This document shows, piece after piece, positions 1 through 12,207 of a stretch of DNA of 64,000 bases. The notes beneath the pieces are model-generated. The model did not search any database, was not told the DNA's origin, and was given only the letters and a program-made list of their open reading frames with translations. Made by a program: the position numbers and the translations under genes. This DNA is from Tethya wilhelma. Lineage: Eukaryota; Porifera; Demospongiae; Tethyida; Tethyidae. Location of the stretch: assembly GCA_964030475.1 (NCBI GenBank), contig CAXIPT010000001.1:18814423-18878422 (forward strand), given 5' to 3'. Numbering within the stretch: the first letter of the stretch is position 1; each line of letters starts with the position of its first letter.

Positions 1-38
<38 letters not shown>

Positions 39-314
39 GCTTTGAAGAGGAACTGAAGGTTTATTTTTCAGTTCTAAATGATGTGTAAAATGATATTTTA
101 CATGTACACACACACAGTCCTACATAGCTACCATATGTAGTCAGATTGTGTGTGTGTGTTTTATAAGATCTAAAGTTTTTAGATGGTTGGTCTTGATGTT
201 CTTGAAAATGATCGATATATGATATTGTTACCCCACCTCCACCCACACCCTTCAAACAATCTATCTTTCTACCATTTTCATTTCATTTCTTTCTCTCCCC
301 CCCTCCCCTAACAG
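1..314. other. Intronic sequence upstream of the first ORP exon, with (GT)n
   Basis: The window opens inside a (GT)n microsatellite (1-36). The rest, up to the acceptor ending CAG at 312-314, is AT-rich with a CT/CCC-rich tract before the acceptor. The first coding exon starts in mid-codon, so this is intron of the gene that follows. I see no other coding signal. Confidence 0.7.
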
Positions 315-3300
315 ATGGAGTGGCTGCCAACAAAAGTGTCATTATGCACATGCTCTCCCAGGTGAGGGTGGGGATGGACCTCACTAGGATAGTCCTGCCC
401 ACCTTCATCCTGGAGAAGAGATCACTGCTGGAGATGTACGCTGAGTTCCTGGCCCATCCCGATATCTTTGCAGAGTGAGTTCATGTTGCAATTTTAGTTC
501 CAAGAATTAGATTAAAACTACCTTGAAAATTACATCATTTATTCTTGCATGATTTGTGCATTGGAAATGTACTTGTTTGTGTGTCCTATTCCCATTCTCC
601 ATTCCAGGGTGCCCAATCATTCTGATCCCAAGGATCGTATCATAGCTCTGGTCAGGTTCTACCTCTCCTCATTCCATGCTGCTAGAAAGGTCAGAGGTCA
701 ATAATGATACTAGCATTACATATCAATGTGAAGAGATCTGAAAAACGACCATTAATTGTGCCATGATTGTGTGAAGAATGTTGTTATGACTTTAGTCGGT
801 CGTTATTTTTGAACAGGGTACGGTTGCTAAGAAGCCTTACAACCCCATCCTCGGTGAGACGTTCCATTGTTACTGGGACCTGCCCAATTCCACAAGGACC
901 CCTCCCAGCAAGGAGGCAGAGGTGAGTAGACCCCTGTAATTATTGCCTGGTCATTAAGGCTATTTATTCTAATTATAGGAAATTCATGCCAGTGGTCCAG
1001 TTCCCTATGCTAGTTACAATGGAGTCACATTTGCAGCCGAGCAAGTCTCTCACCATCCCCCAGGTAACAAGATATTTTATCACGTATTCTAAATAAAGCC
1101 CACCATGACCTTGACCTATATCCACCCTCACACGTCCCACTACAGTGTCTGGTTTCTATGCTGAGTGTGCTGCCAGGAACATGTATGTGACTGGGTCCAT
1201 CTGGACCAAATCTAAGTTTCTCGGTCTTTCTCTAGGCGTCCATAATATAGGATCAGGTGAGTGTGTTGTTCGAGTGGGCAACTCCTACCCAGTGGTGCAT
1301 GCATGTATATTTGATCACATGACTATCACATGATCCACAGTTCGTCTTCATCTTCTCGACTATAATGAGGTGTACACATGTAACCTGCCCAATGCTTATG
1401 GAAGGTAAGATGTGTACCATTGTTAGTAGCTAGGTATAATGAATAATTATCTCAACCAAAATTTATTTTTCTCTGTAAACCTTGTCCTATAGGTCCATCC
1501 TGACTGTCCCATGGTTGGAGCTGGGAGGGAAGGTGAACGTGGAGTGTCTGCAGTCTGGCTATGGTGCCACGCTGGACTTCCATTGTAAGCCTTTCTATGG
1601 AGGAAAGAAACACAGGGTCACTGCAGACATCTTGTGAGTGGCTAGATAGCTAGGTTGTTTGAACATTCAGGCTCATAAAGTGGTTACTATATCTCTGGCA
1701 GAGAAAGATAAAAGCATTCCATTGACTCGTTCTTTTTGTCTGAATCTGTGGATTCAACTATCTATTTCTCTTCCTGTGTGTGTGTGTGTGTGTGTGTGTC
1801 CAGTCATCTTAGTGACAAGAAGGCGTTCATGAAGATCGAGGGAGAGTGGAATGGGGTGATGTACGTCAAACACCCTAATGGAGTGAGTCACACCCCTCTA
1901 TCTCACAGTGATTTGTTAGCCTATGAAAAGGCTACTTATTTATGCTAAAGTTTTACTGAGCCATTAATAAATACAGCTATTCAGTCATATTATCACATCA
2001 TTATATTATAAAAAGAGACAACTTATTTAATTTTATGCTGCATTTACTGAGCAATTTACACAATTGGAAACAATTTAAATCTGTTTCTTATGGTGGCCCT
2101 GAAGGTTCAAACTGATTTTGCTAACTGATTTATTTTTAACCCCTTCTATGGGATTTCCAAAGTCATCTAAGCAATTTTCATCTAAGCGGTTTTAGTCTAG
2201 GGCTAGGGCTAAGCCATTTTCATCTAAGTGATTTTTTTTCCAGGTCTAAGGCTAGGGCTAGGGCTAGGGCTAGGGCCTTAGCTCCAGCCCCTAACCCCTA
2301 GCCCTAGTCCTAGCCCTAGCCCTAGCCTTAGACCTGAAAAAAATCACCTAGATGAAAATGGCTTAGCCCTAGCCCTAGCCCTAGCCGTAGCCTTAGACCT
2401 GAAAAAAATCGAAAATGGCTTAGCGGCTAGGGAATAGAGGCTAGGAGCTAGGGGCTAGGGCTTTGATGAAAACGGCTTTGATACAAAATCGCTTAGATGA
2501 AAATCACTTAGATAAAAATGTGTAAGAGGTAAGAATAAGAATAAGAGGTGTTAAAAATAGCTTTGATCAAAAATCAGTTAGATATAAAAATTTCTTAGAG
2601 GGGTTGAAAATAGCTTAGATCAAAAATCGCTTAGATAAAAATCACTCAGAAAGGGTTAAAAATAGCTTAGATCAAAAATCGGTTAACAAAATCAGTTTGC
2701 ACATGATCCTTCGGGGCCACTGTAGTTTCACCCTGTCTCCTACCCTCTCCCTCCCTCTCTCCCCCTCAGGACAAGGAGGTGTTCATGGACACTCTCAACA
2801 CCCCCACTATTCGTAAGAAGCTCCTGAAGCTGTCGGCCCAGGACCCAGCCGAGTCCCGCAAGAGATGGCAGCACGTCACCTCAGCTTTGAGGAACAAGGA
2901 CGTGGATGCAGCCACCGATGCCAAACATGCCGTGAGTCCTTTGTACCGTCACCATGGTGACGAGGGAGGGAGACCAGCTGTCAATATTGTTATAAAGATA
3001 CCAGTAAAAGAGTGTGGTAGAGAATTGTTTTCGTCTGTATTTTTGTAAAAATTTGACCAAAATCTAATGGTCCACATGTAATGAAAGATTATTCAGTTTC
3101 AAAGTAGTTTTATTACTTGACCGTAAATGCTGATATGTGCTATCTGTCTGCTATTTTTGTCCATCTTTCTAATTTCATGGCTCTCTCTTTTCATCTCTCT
3201 CTCTTTTCATTTCTCTCTCTCTCCAGTTGGAGGAGGAGCAGAGGGCTGGTGCCAGGCACAGGAAGGAGACAGGGGAGGAATGGCAGCAGAAGCTGTTCCA

Positions 3301-3385
3301 CCTGGAAGGAGACACCTGGATCTACAACCACACCTTGAAGAAGAGACGTTCTGAACTGCAGGCAAAGAAAGCCAACTCCTCATAG
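315..3385 (+). CDS. Oxysterol-binding protein-related protein, ORP9/10/11-like, 3' part
   Basis: This is the C-terminal lipid-binding (ORD) domain of an OSBP-related lipid-transfer protein; the family moves sterols or phosphoinositides between membranes at contact sites. Exons on GT-AG boundaries lie at about 315-475, 608-690, 818-922, 979-1062, 1146-1255, 1340-1405, 1493-1634, 1802-1882, 2770-2932 and 3226-3385 (stop TAG 3383-3385). The first exon reads [19 protein letters not shown], which resembles ORP9-11. The segment [11 protein letters not shown] is followed by the family signature EQVSHHPP, which spans the 979-1062/1146 junction. The end carries the expected basic WxYN..LKKRR-type tail. 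The N-terminal part (a PH domain in ORP9-11) lies upstream of the window. The 1882-2770 intron is enlarged by a 632-bp inverted-repeat element. The family is certain; the choice among ORP9/10/11 is not. Confidence 0.93.
2091..2722. mobile_element. MITE-like element with GGGCTA-type repeats inside
   Basis: The ends are imperfect inverted repeats: TGGTGGCCCTGAAGG at the left and, read inverted, CAGTGGCCCCGAAGG at the right. Each is followed by AAACTGATTTTG(C/T)TAAC. The element is flanked by TA on both sides (2089-2090 and 2723-2724), as expected for a Tc1/mariner-type target duplication. Inside are CTTAGATGAAAAT-type subrepeats and two opposing tracts of GGGCTA and TAGCCC hexamers (about 2200-2400), which form a large hairpin. 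There is no ORF, so it would be non-autonomous. It sits in the intron before ORP exon 2770. Confidence 0.75.
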
Positions 3386-3733
3386 CACACTTTGTACCTC
3401 CTCTATTTGCACCTACCCCTCTGTGTGTGTGTGTGTGTGTGTTTGACTACCCCTTTCAGACCATAGCTACTGCAATAATAATTGTGTGCACTGAATATAT
3501 ACTCTTGTATTAGAGTACGGTAGAGTACGGTACAATACTAGTAGGGAATATATGGACCATTTTAAATTATTGAAGTTTTGATATTGCATCATTTCATACA
3601 CACAGTATGTGTCCATGTTGTGTTCTGTTTCAAAACAATTGTCCAAACACAAAAGACATTGTACGATACATAAATACACATAAACCTAGCTTCAATGCAT
3701 TGCCTTGTACTGCAACAATGGAGTATGTGTGTG

Positions 3734-4188
3734 CTATGTGAATGGCAGTGACATGGGTGCAGGGTTCTGCATGTAGACCATCACTAGAGATGAGGTAGCC
3801 AGCCTGGGAGGAGATAATACGAGATAAATTCTGTAATACAGTGTATGGAGTTAGTTTGTAACCCCTATAAAATGAAAACGTACATGAATAAGCTCATCAT
3901 TTGTTTCTTGTCATCACTAGACTTGCTGTTGGCCATGTAGATGAGAGAGCAGTACACACCAATCCATGCTGCCCACTTCAGCTGCGCAGGGAGATGCAAA
4001 TTTAATACAAGCAAACATTTAGAAAAGATATGATGATTCTAATTAATGCCCACCTTGATAAGCAGGCCAACCAGACTGCACACCATTCCGACGGCATTGA
4101 TCGACTCAGCCGTTGTGTTCTGTTCCGTCTCTTTGGTTGGCTGGTAGCGGTAGATCTTCTCCGGTCGTCTGGGATCAGGCGCAGGCAT
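3734..4188 (-). CDS. WDR83OS: PAT complex subunit Asterix (WDR83OS homologue)
   Basis: Asterix is a small ER membrane protein that partners CCDC47 in the PAT complex, which chaperones multi-pass membrane proteins. Three exons join in frame: 4188-4054, 3981-3884 and 3803-3734, giving 100 residues (human about 106). The product starts [17 protein letters not shown], matching the family's DPRRPNK..RYKP start. It continues with a hydrophobic segment, then [20 protein letters not shown], a DDKKQMMS motif, and ends [16 protein letters not shown]. An ATG is split across the last intron (AT|G), which supports the join. Start to start, it lies 138 bp from NDUFB7 on the other strand, so the two probably share a promoter. 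Confidence 0.92.
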
Positions 4189-4326
4189 CTTGACCTACAA
4201 CTCACTTTTCACTCGCACACTCAATAATATGGAAAGGGTCGTCTTAGATTAGGCGTATGGTGTTCGTTATTTGGAATATATAAAGTTTGACCTCTCAACT
4301 CTAAAACAAAGGCAAGCTGTCTAGCA
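4189..4326. promoter_or_regulatory. Short divergent promoter region, Asterix / NDUFB7
   Basis: Only 138 bp separate the two divergent start codons. Both proteins are housekeeping membrane-associated factors. The interval is AT-rich and I see no strong TATA box. A shared bidirectional promoter is inferred from spacing alone. Confidence 0.5.
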
Positions 4327-5054
4327 ATGGCTACTCCTTTCAAGCGAGGTACAGTGCTAGTGCATGCATTAGTGTGATGCTTAATCATTATAGGGGCTGT
4401 GTTTATAGGCTGAGTGACATTTGGTAACAAAATCACCTCTTTCTTTGTGTCCAGAGATGAAGGTGACCCAGGAAGAAATGGCAGAGGCTAAAGTGCCTCT
4501 CAATCTCAGAGACTACTGTGCCCATTACTTCATTCCTCTCATGAAGTGTCGCAAGGATAACTACTACCTCCCCTGGAAGTGCAAGAGAGAGAAACACGAC
4601 TGGGATGAGTGCCAATTCCAAGAGTAAGACTGCTGCAGATACAGTGAAACCTCCGAACAAAGGACACTTTGGGGACAAATTATATAATTTCAGCTTGTAT
4701 GTCCTTTGTAGAGAGGTTGTCCTCTTCTCAGAGGTTCTGTTTGTATTGCTACAATAGGGAATTGGGATTTTTTGGAACTAAGAATCGTCCTTCGTTGAGA
4801 GGTTTATAATGCAGTGTCTCTATCTTCACTATTGGAGGTTCTACTGTAATCTAATTTTCCATCGACTGATAGATAATGCTCTAGTCCAAACAGATGTGCA
4901 CAAACATGAAAGTACTATGCCATCTTACAGAGCATTTTTGATTTATAAAACTGTATAATGTTTCACTAGTTGTATAATTGTTCTCTCTCTCTGTAGCTAC
5001 CTGGACAGAGTTCGTCAGAAGAGAGCGCAGCAAGCAGGAAAGGACTCTTCATAG
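4327..5054 (+). CDS. NDUFB7: NADH dehydrogenase (complex I) beta subcomplex subunit 7
   Basis: NDUFB7 (B18) is an accessory subunit of respiratory complex I on the intermembrane-space side. Exons 4327-4348, 4455-4623 and 4997-5054 join in frame (G|AG and GA|C codons), giving 82 residues. The core has the twin CX9C pattern typical of the family: RDYCAHYFIPLMKC and WKCKREKHDWDEC. These cysteines normally form disulfides after import through MIA40. The protein is shorter than human NDUFB7 (137 aa): it lacks most of the N-terminal extension and the charged C-terminal tail. The start MATPFKR precedes EMKVTQEEMAEAK, which aligns with the conserved region. Confidence 0.93.
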
Positions 5055-5293
5055 CAAATTATACTTCTATACTAGTTGTTAGTGTGCAGCAGTACTTCTT
5101 CCATCACATACAGCCTCACATTAATATTAATGTTGTGTATATATTATATGAACATATCTGGTGTTTTGTATGTTGGTATATATAATCGTTTTAAATTGAC
5201 ATTCAAGGAAATTAATGAATATTATTTTACTGATCTGAGATAACATAATATAGACAGCTGCAGGTACAAGTTACAACACACACACAGAGGCTG

Positions 5294-7025
5294 TCATCTT
5301 GATGAGCTTGGTTCTGTTCTTATGCCTAACGATTTTCTAGCCACTTTCTTCTTACCCCCTACTGCTAACCCTGAGAGACCACTGTTAGTTCTCTTGCTAA
5401 AGATCCCTCCATCGCTGGTAGAGCATGCCTTGAGGAGAGTCAGCCTAGCCTTCTTGTGAGTGTCTGTCTTGCCACTGCTGACAGAAGGACCAAACATGGA
5501 CTGAGATTTGATCTCTTGTCTCTTTCTCTTTCTGTCTTCAGAAGAGCTTCCAGTGACAAAGGTTGTCTTGCTAGCTGTCTCCACGTCCTCTGGGGCCTCT
5601 GAGAGGAGAGGGATGGAAATGGAGGCCTTGTCTTTCAGCCTCTCCTCCTCCTCAGCCTTGGCCTTCAACTCTTTCTTCTCCTCCTACAGAGAAGATAAAG
5701 TGATAAGGAATATTCAGCAGTTACAGTATCATTTGTGAATATCATAAATCTGGAATTTTTTGTGTGTTTTACAGTTACCTCAAACTGCAAAATACAAAGA
5801 TACTTATCAATTACAGTTATTGTATCAGTAATTTTGAAAATTATACCTACGTTTTGTGTGCAGTTACTTCGAACTGCTAAATACAAACAGCAGCTAAATT
5901 TTCCAAAATCAGGGTATATACTAGATAACTGATGGTTATAATTCACACTTACTCTAAATTTCTTTCTCAACATTTGGTTTACGGTGAAGTCATCCAAATT
6001 GTCCTGTTGCATCGACTGCACAATGACATTGCCAACTAGTCACATGACCATAAGGTACATCATGTGATCAACTCACAATTATCTTTGCAATCCTAGGGGC
6101 AGCCTCTTCTGCCTTGCGTTCATCCCCCACGTTGTGTTCCAATCGGTACATCGGGTCTGATGCCAGTTTCTCTGCCTCTGTCTTCCCCTCCACTGCCACT
6201 GTCTCTCCCTCGGTGTGCTCCCACTTCTCATTCTTACGAGAGGCACCCACCGTCACCACATAGTCCATGTTCTGGGAGGGTGTGTGTGTGTGTTTAGTAT
6301 GTCAATGGGTATGCATGCAATAATTTATAATGTTGAAATTTGAGAGTCACTGCTTTAAATGGGAAAAAAAAAAACAATCGATTTTATTCCCAGTGATCAA
6401 AACAATCATTTGTTGCCTAAACGAATCATAAAGACTTTCATATAGCACTAACCAACCACATGGTATAATACTATTGATGAAAATACTTTGTGCATAACTT
6501 AGTGTGCTGGTTATAAACTATACTCTATATACCTTTGGGTCTGTCTGTATCTCAAAGTAGTTATCACACAGGTGACACTTCATTCTGAACTTAAATATGG
6601 GGGTGGAGTAGTAGTTCCCCACGCGACTCTTCTCAGCGTTGTACCTCACTCCCATCCCGACGTGAGAGCCACACCCACCACACCAGATGTTGTAGGGAAG
6701 CTCAAATCGTACCACCATTATCCCCTGGTCCAGCTTCCTGGCCCTCTCTCTCAGAGGGTGGGAGCCATGGAAGGTGTTGAGGGAACCCTGGACAGGAGAG
6801 AGACAGAGAGAGAGGAAAGTTGAAACACATTTTTCCTCAATGCTTGAAGTGTTATTGTGTGATTTTTATGCTGTATTATATATATAAAGTTGATCATACC
6901 TGGTCTGGTGTCCATTTTGGAGGGTAATATTTGTTAGTAGCTTTCCTGTCAGCCTGTAGGAATAAGACAATTTCACAGAACGAGATAAAATTGCTAGAAT
7001 TTGCTTATCTTCTCTGACTCACCAT
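5294..7025 (-). CDS. YJU2B: YJU2-family splicing factor, YJU2B (CCDC130) homologue
   Basis: The YJU2/CWC16 family acts in the spliceosome; YJU2 itself promotes the first catalytic step. Minus-strand exons: 7025-7023 (only the ATG, followed at once by GTGAGT), about 6957-6901 (ADRKATNKYYPPKW), about 6790-6535 (HPLRERARKLDQG, then the zinc-binding NIWCGGCGSHVGMGVRYNAE and KCHLCDNYFEIQTDP), about 6270-6078, about 6018-5953 (LDDFTVNQMLRKKFR), and about 5682-5294. The four Cys (CxxC...CxxC) and the VRYNAEK..VGNYY motif are diagnostic. The C-terminus is a charged, lysine-rich low-complexity tail. It is divergent from AGL with 234 bp between starts. Confidence 0.92.
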
Positions 7026-7259
7026 GTTGCTACTTTGACCTTTGACCTTTGACCCCACGTGTTCTGCTATGTAAACATTACGTAATTGTTAATAATTACG
7101 CGGCAATGCATGCGGTTCAAGTTAAGTACTTCCTGTCTAACAGGAAGTAAACGTTCAGGGCCGAGCACTTTGACCCTCTAGCAAAGTCTCGAGATTCATT
7201 TCTCTTTCTCTAAAGGAAACTCGAGCACTTCTGAGCGACAGTGAAAGCAACAAGCAGCA
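7026..7259. promoter_or_regulatory. Divergent promoter region between YJU2B and AGL
   Basis: The two start codons face away from each other across 234 bp. The interval contains a CACGTG E-box core (near 7058), an inverted pair AGTACTTCCTGTCTAACAGGAAGT around 7125-7148 that looks like two opposed ETS (GGAAG) sites, and no obvious TATA box. The ETS pair is directly visible; its function is inferred. Confidence 0.5.
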
Positions 7260-10200
7260 ATGGACAGCTCTTCGCGGCCGCTGCGTGTGCTGGAGTTGAA
7301 GCCTAACGGGCACTGGGACTCAAAACTTTTCAAGCTAAAAACCGGTGAGCTGACTGTTCCAGCTGTCTAATCAATTTTCACCACTTTTCAAACTATTTGT
7401 AAATGTGCTTGCGTCTGTACTTCATTATCTATGCAATGTCTGAAAACATTGTTTATAAATCATTCCATTTTGCACGCAATTCCTCTTCCTTTGTATTTCC
7501 CAGGCTGGACATTGCGTTTCAAAGTGGCCCCCTGTCTCTATGCCAAGGATGTCCACCTCTACACAGACTACCCCTCACCGGGGACCCTCTACAAGCGTGG
7601 GGAGATGAGGAAGCTAACCTGGTCCTACTCCACCCGCTGGCCGAACTGGGACCCCGATCGCTACATTGACGTGGAGCTGGAATTTGCCGGTCCCTACCGA
7701 TTCACCTACTCTACTGGTAACCCTGGCAACGAGGAGAAAGAGGGTAGTGGCTACTTTGTAGTGGACCCTGACCTTGGATACAGTCCAGATGGCATCTCGT
7801 GCCAAACCTACATCACCAAGCTACTGGGACCCCTCACAGAGTGGAAGCAACGTCTGCAAGTGGCCAAAGAAGCCGGCTACAACATGATTCATTTCACTCC
7901 CATTCAACAACTAGGCAGCTCTAGAAGCGCTTACTCCATTTCTAACCAACAGCGCATGGATACGTCCTACCTCCCCACTGGACAGGTCCACTCAGAGTCA
8001 ATGGCCAGCTTCACAAATTGTGAAGGAGACTGCAAGCAGTTTAAAGTGGACTCCTCCTTCGTGAAGGTACGCGAGCTAGTCAAGTCCATGAACAGGGACT
8101 GGGGGGTCCTCAGCCTGGTGGATGTGGTGTGGAACCACACTTCATTCGATACACCATGGCTCATACAACATCCTGAGGCAGGATACAACCTCCTCAACTC
8201 GCCCCACCTACGTCCTGCCTATGCTCTCGATGCCACACTCAACAAATTCTCTCAGGAAATTGCCGAGGGGAAGTGGGAGCACATGGGCCTCTCTCCCTAC
8301 ATCCGCAACGAGGGGGACATCCACAATATCTCGGCCCGCCTCCTGGACACCGTGCTCCCTCGGGCACGTCTCTACGAGTATTTCTCGATGGATGTGGAAG
8401 CCATAGTGGAGGAGTTCCGCAGCACCGTCTATCGTCTCAACGGTGGGAACCATCCCCGCCCCGAGGGTAGGAGGCTGAGGGTGATCCAGGACACCCAGTA
8501 CAGACGGCTGGGCTCTGGAGTGGACATCAATGAGACACTGGACCTCTTCAACATTGACTGGTGAGACAGGCTGACTGGGGGTGAAATAGTGGTACCATAT
8601 AGTGGGAAAGTTTTGCTGTGTTTAACTTTCGTAGTTTTTGCAGATCACGATCCATCCGTGAAAGTTTTTATTCGTGAATTTTTTCATAATGTATATACGT
8701 ATGGGCTCGCACAAAAATGTTTGACTAGAGACATCCGCGAAAGTTTTGATACCACGAAACTTTCCCACTCTACGGTATATCATTGGGTGAATGTTTGGGC
8801 CCTTGTTACTAGAGATATCTGTAGGATCCTTCCTAACCTTGTAATGTAAGAATTAATGTAATTCTATTGTGGTGATTGATGCATTGGTCCCTTCTCAGAA
8901 CAGTTCCTCTGTGCCATACAATGTGTGGGTTCCTATCAATAACTGTAATTATCCTTACATTGATAGTGTTAGCACATTTCCTCCCTGTTTTCCCCTATAA
9001 ACAAGTCACTTATCAAAGATTCTCTCTTTTTTTTTGACTAACTAGATACTTTTGCCTAATGTTTGTTAGTGATTAGTCATATAAAAATATAGCTGGCACC
9101 ATTGTAATCAGCATAAAAAGAGCTTTCAAATGATGTATAGATTATCATGTGTTAATTAATGAAAAACTTGAGATTCAAATTAAGTTGCTTTAATTAGAAC
9201 ACCAACACCTATAAACCTACTCTGTTTGTAAACCTGAGCTCTGCCACCACCAGTGATGGGTGGTGGGATATTCATTGCCTGCCACTAGCCACCAGAGCCA
9301 GATGATGGATGGGCTGATAGGTCAATGTGTCATGAATACTATCAATTGACCTTAGACCTTGAGGTCCTGAACTCATTTACCAACAATCATTGGAGTGATG
9401 TGGCCAGGAGTAGAATTTCAAAGAGATGGAGCTAATATTGTGTATATTGTTGGGGAGATTGCCGTGATTAAAAGTCAGGTGTACATCAAACGAAATGAAA
9501 TTCATTCATCTCTCTCTCCCCCTAGGCCTGGCCTGGTTCTCTTTGAAGATCGCATCGAGAGGTGCTGTGCTGACCTTCGTGACGAGCTGCGTCACCTCAA
9601 TAGATTCATAGAGGACAAGGTGCAAGGCCAACTCCAGCAGGCCGTCAGAAACCTCGCTGCCAACATCCACTACGAGTTCCTGGAGCACCACGGACCTCAC
9701 AGGGAGAGGGTCACGCCCACCGAACCCCTGTTCCCAAGGTAACAGATCCAAGGAATGCAATTAATACCGATAAACAACCTTAAATTTTTATTTTTGCATA
9801 ATTTTTGCCTGCTAACTACCTGGATGTAGATGTGTACTGTGCCCCCCACTCCATCAGGGGTAGTAGTGATGAGGGACATGACTTCCTGTGTGTGTGTGTG
9901 TGGTTTCCTCATGTAGATGTGTGAGATGGTTTGTTGTGGGAAGAGAGAGAGACCACTCTCTGAGTGGATTGCATTCCATACTGGCCTGGTTGTCACATAC
10001 ACACAGCCACATGACCACTTGGTTGGGTTGGTCAGGAGCACACAAACATACACACATATTGACAAAAACATTCACTGCATGTGGTGGTGATGGTCTTGTA
10101 CATGTAGAAACTGTGGTTTCTGCTGCAGTTGCTTACGAATTCTGTCAATGTTTGGCAGCACCTTGTTCAGCTGTTAGGCTGGTTTGTTTGTGTATGTGCT

Positions 10201-10412
10201 ATTGGAAGTGTCCCCATTTACTACCCTATACTACCACTGATTGTTGTGTCGTGTTGAAATAATGTCCATAGATGTTCAATCTCATTACCCACATCTTTGA
10301 TACCCATGTACGTACATAGCTTGTAAGATTGTTGAGAAATAAAGAAGAAATTAATGTCCTTTTATTGTATGCAAATATTTGTTATAAACAAATTACTTCC
10401 TGTCCTGACTCC

Positions 10413-10458
<46 letters not shown>

Positions 10459-12170
10459 CCCCCCCCCTAGGTACTTCCATGTCATAGGCAGTGGTGTTGA
10501 CCTGACCTGGACAGAGATGGAGTCCCAGAGAGGGGAGTATGTCCTGGCCCACAATGGATGGGTCATGAACGCTGACCCACTGGTCAACTTCGCAGGACCA
10601 GGAAGTCAGGTAATGCTAGCGTCATTTTGCACTTTTCTTTTAATTTCAGTTTCACTGTGACAACGGTATGTTTGCTACTGGCGAGTTTTAAGATTATTCC
10701 TCATGCTATAATGATTGTGGTAGTACTTGTCTGTCTCTGAGCATTGGACAATGGAGTACTCAAATACTATACTTCAGCAAACAATGTTTGGCCAGGAAAA
10801 TCAATTCTTCTCTACACTAATTTTACACTCCATACCGTATAGTGGGAAATTTTCTTGAGGGAAAATTTTTGCGTTTTTGTCTTGAATTACGTGACGACCA
10901 CATATACCTTATAAATTTCGTGGGGGAAAATTTTCGCGGAAAGCTTCCAAACCGCGAAATTTGCAAAAAATTTTCCCCCACGAAAATTTCCCGCAATACG
11001 GTATGTTATACTGTATATGAATTATTGTTATAAATAAAAAAACTTGAAAGCATTCACTATGCTGTACATAAAATCTCTTTCACTTTCTCTCAGGTGTACT
11101 TCCAGCGTGAGCTGATAGTCTGGGGTGACAGTATCAAGCTGCGCTACGGTGATGCTCCCAGCGACTCTCCCTGGCTGTGGGACCACATGAGACGCTACAC
11201 ACAGACCATGGCGTGGATATTTGACGGCTTCCGATTGGACAACTGTCACAACACACCCATCAACGTGGCCGAGGGTCTGTTGGACGCAGCGAGGGAGGTG
11301 AACCCCAACCTCTACCTGGTGGCAGAGCTGTTCACGGCCACTGAGGAGAGAGACAACTACTATGTCAACAGACTGGGTATCAACTCTCTGGTCAGAGGTA
11401 AGGGGGGTCGTTAGTGGTCTTGATGAGGGGGATCAACTCCCTGGTCAGAGGTAAGGGGGGTCATTAGTGGTCTTGATGGGGGGGGGGGCTCTCAGTGTTA
11501 TATTGCTAACTAAACAAAAAAAATGAAAAGCATTTTTTGCTAATGTACACACTGAAATTAAAATACCTGTTTACCTATTTTGATTCATTTTCCTCTCCAG
11601 AGGCGATGTTTGCCCCCTATGCCCGTGAGTTGGGTCGTCTGGTGTACAAGTACGGAGGAGAGCCAGTAGCCAGCTTCATCCCCTCACAGTCCAACACGGT
11701 CCTCAAACCAGGAGTGGCCCAGGCCATGTTCATGGACGCCACCCACGACAACGACCCTGGACACATCTTGGTGAGAGAGAGAGAGAGAGAGAGAGTCTCT
11801 TTTTCTCTGTGTGTTATTCTGGTAGCGTATCGTATAGTGAGTAAATTTGGCAGGCTTAAAATTTGACGAATTTGTATTTTAGCATGATTACCGATTTTAA
11901 ATTTGGCAATTTAATTCTGCACGCTACAATGTTTATATATGTGCACGTGTGCATATTAAACTGTTTGCCGATTTTTAATTTGGCGATTTGCAGAATAATT
12001 CGCCAGTTCACCAAATTTAATTTCAATTCTCCTTAAATTTACCTGCTATATGGCATAGATGTCATACTTGTAGACGCATTGCTAGTGATCTCATTTTGAA
12101 GACTTCAAATAACAATGGGGTTGTATGAGCGGCGTTTCCTTACCAGTGATTCGTAATACATTTCCACTTC

Positions 12171-12207
<37 letters not shown>

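Noticed and set aside
2200..2400. Telomere or chromosome end
   Set aside because: The GGGCTA/TAGCCC tracts are short, opposed and enclosed in a TA-flanked element within an intron.
5665..6021. Minus-strand ORF of 118 codons at the YJU2B exon 5 region
   Set aside because: Only its first part (LDDFTVNQMLRKKFR) matches YJU2B; the rest is read-through into the intron after a donor site.
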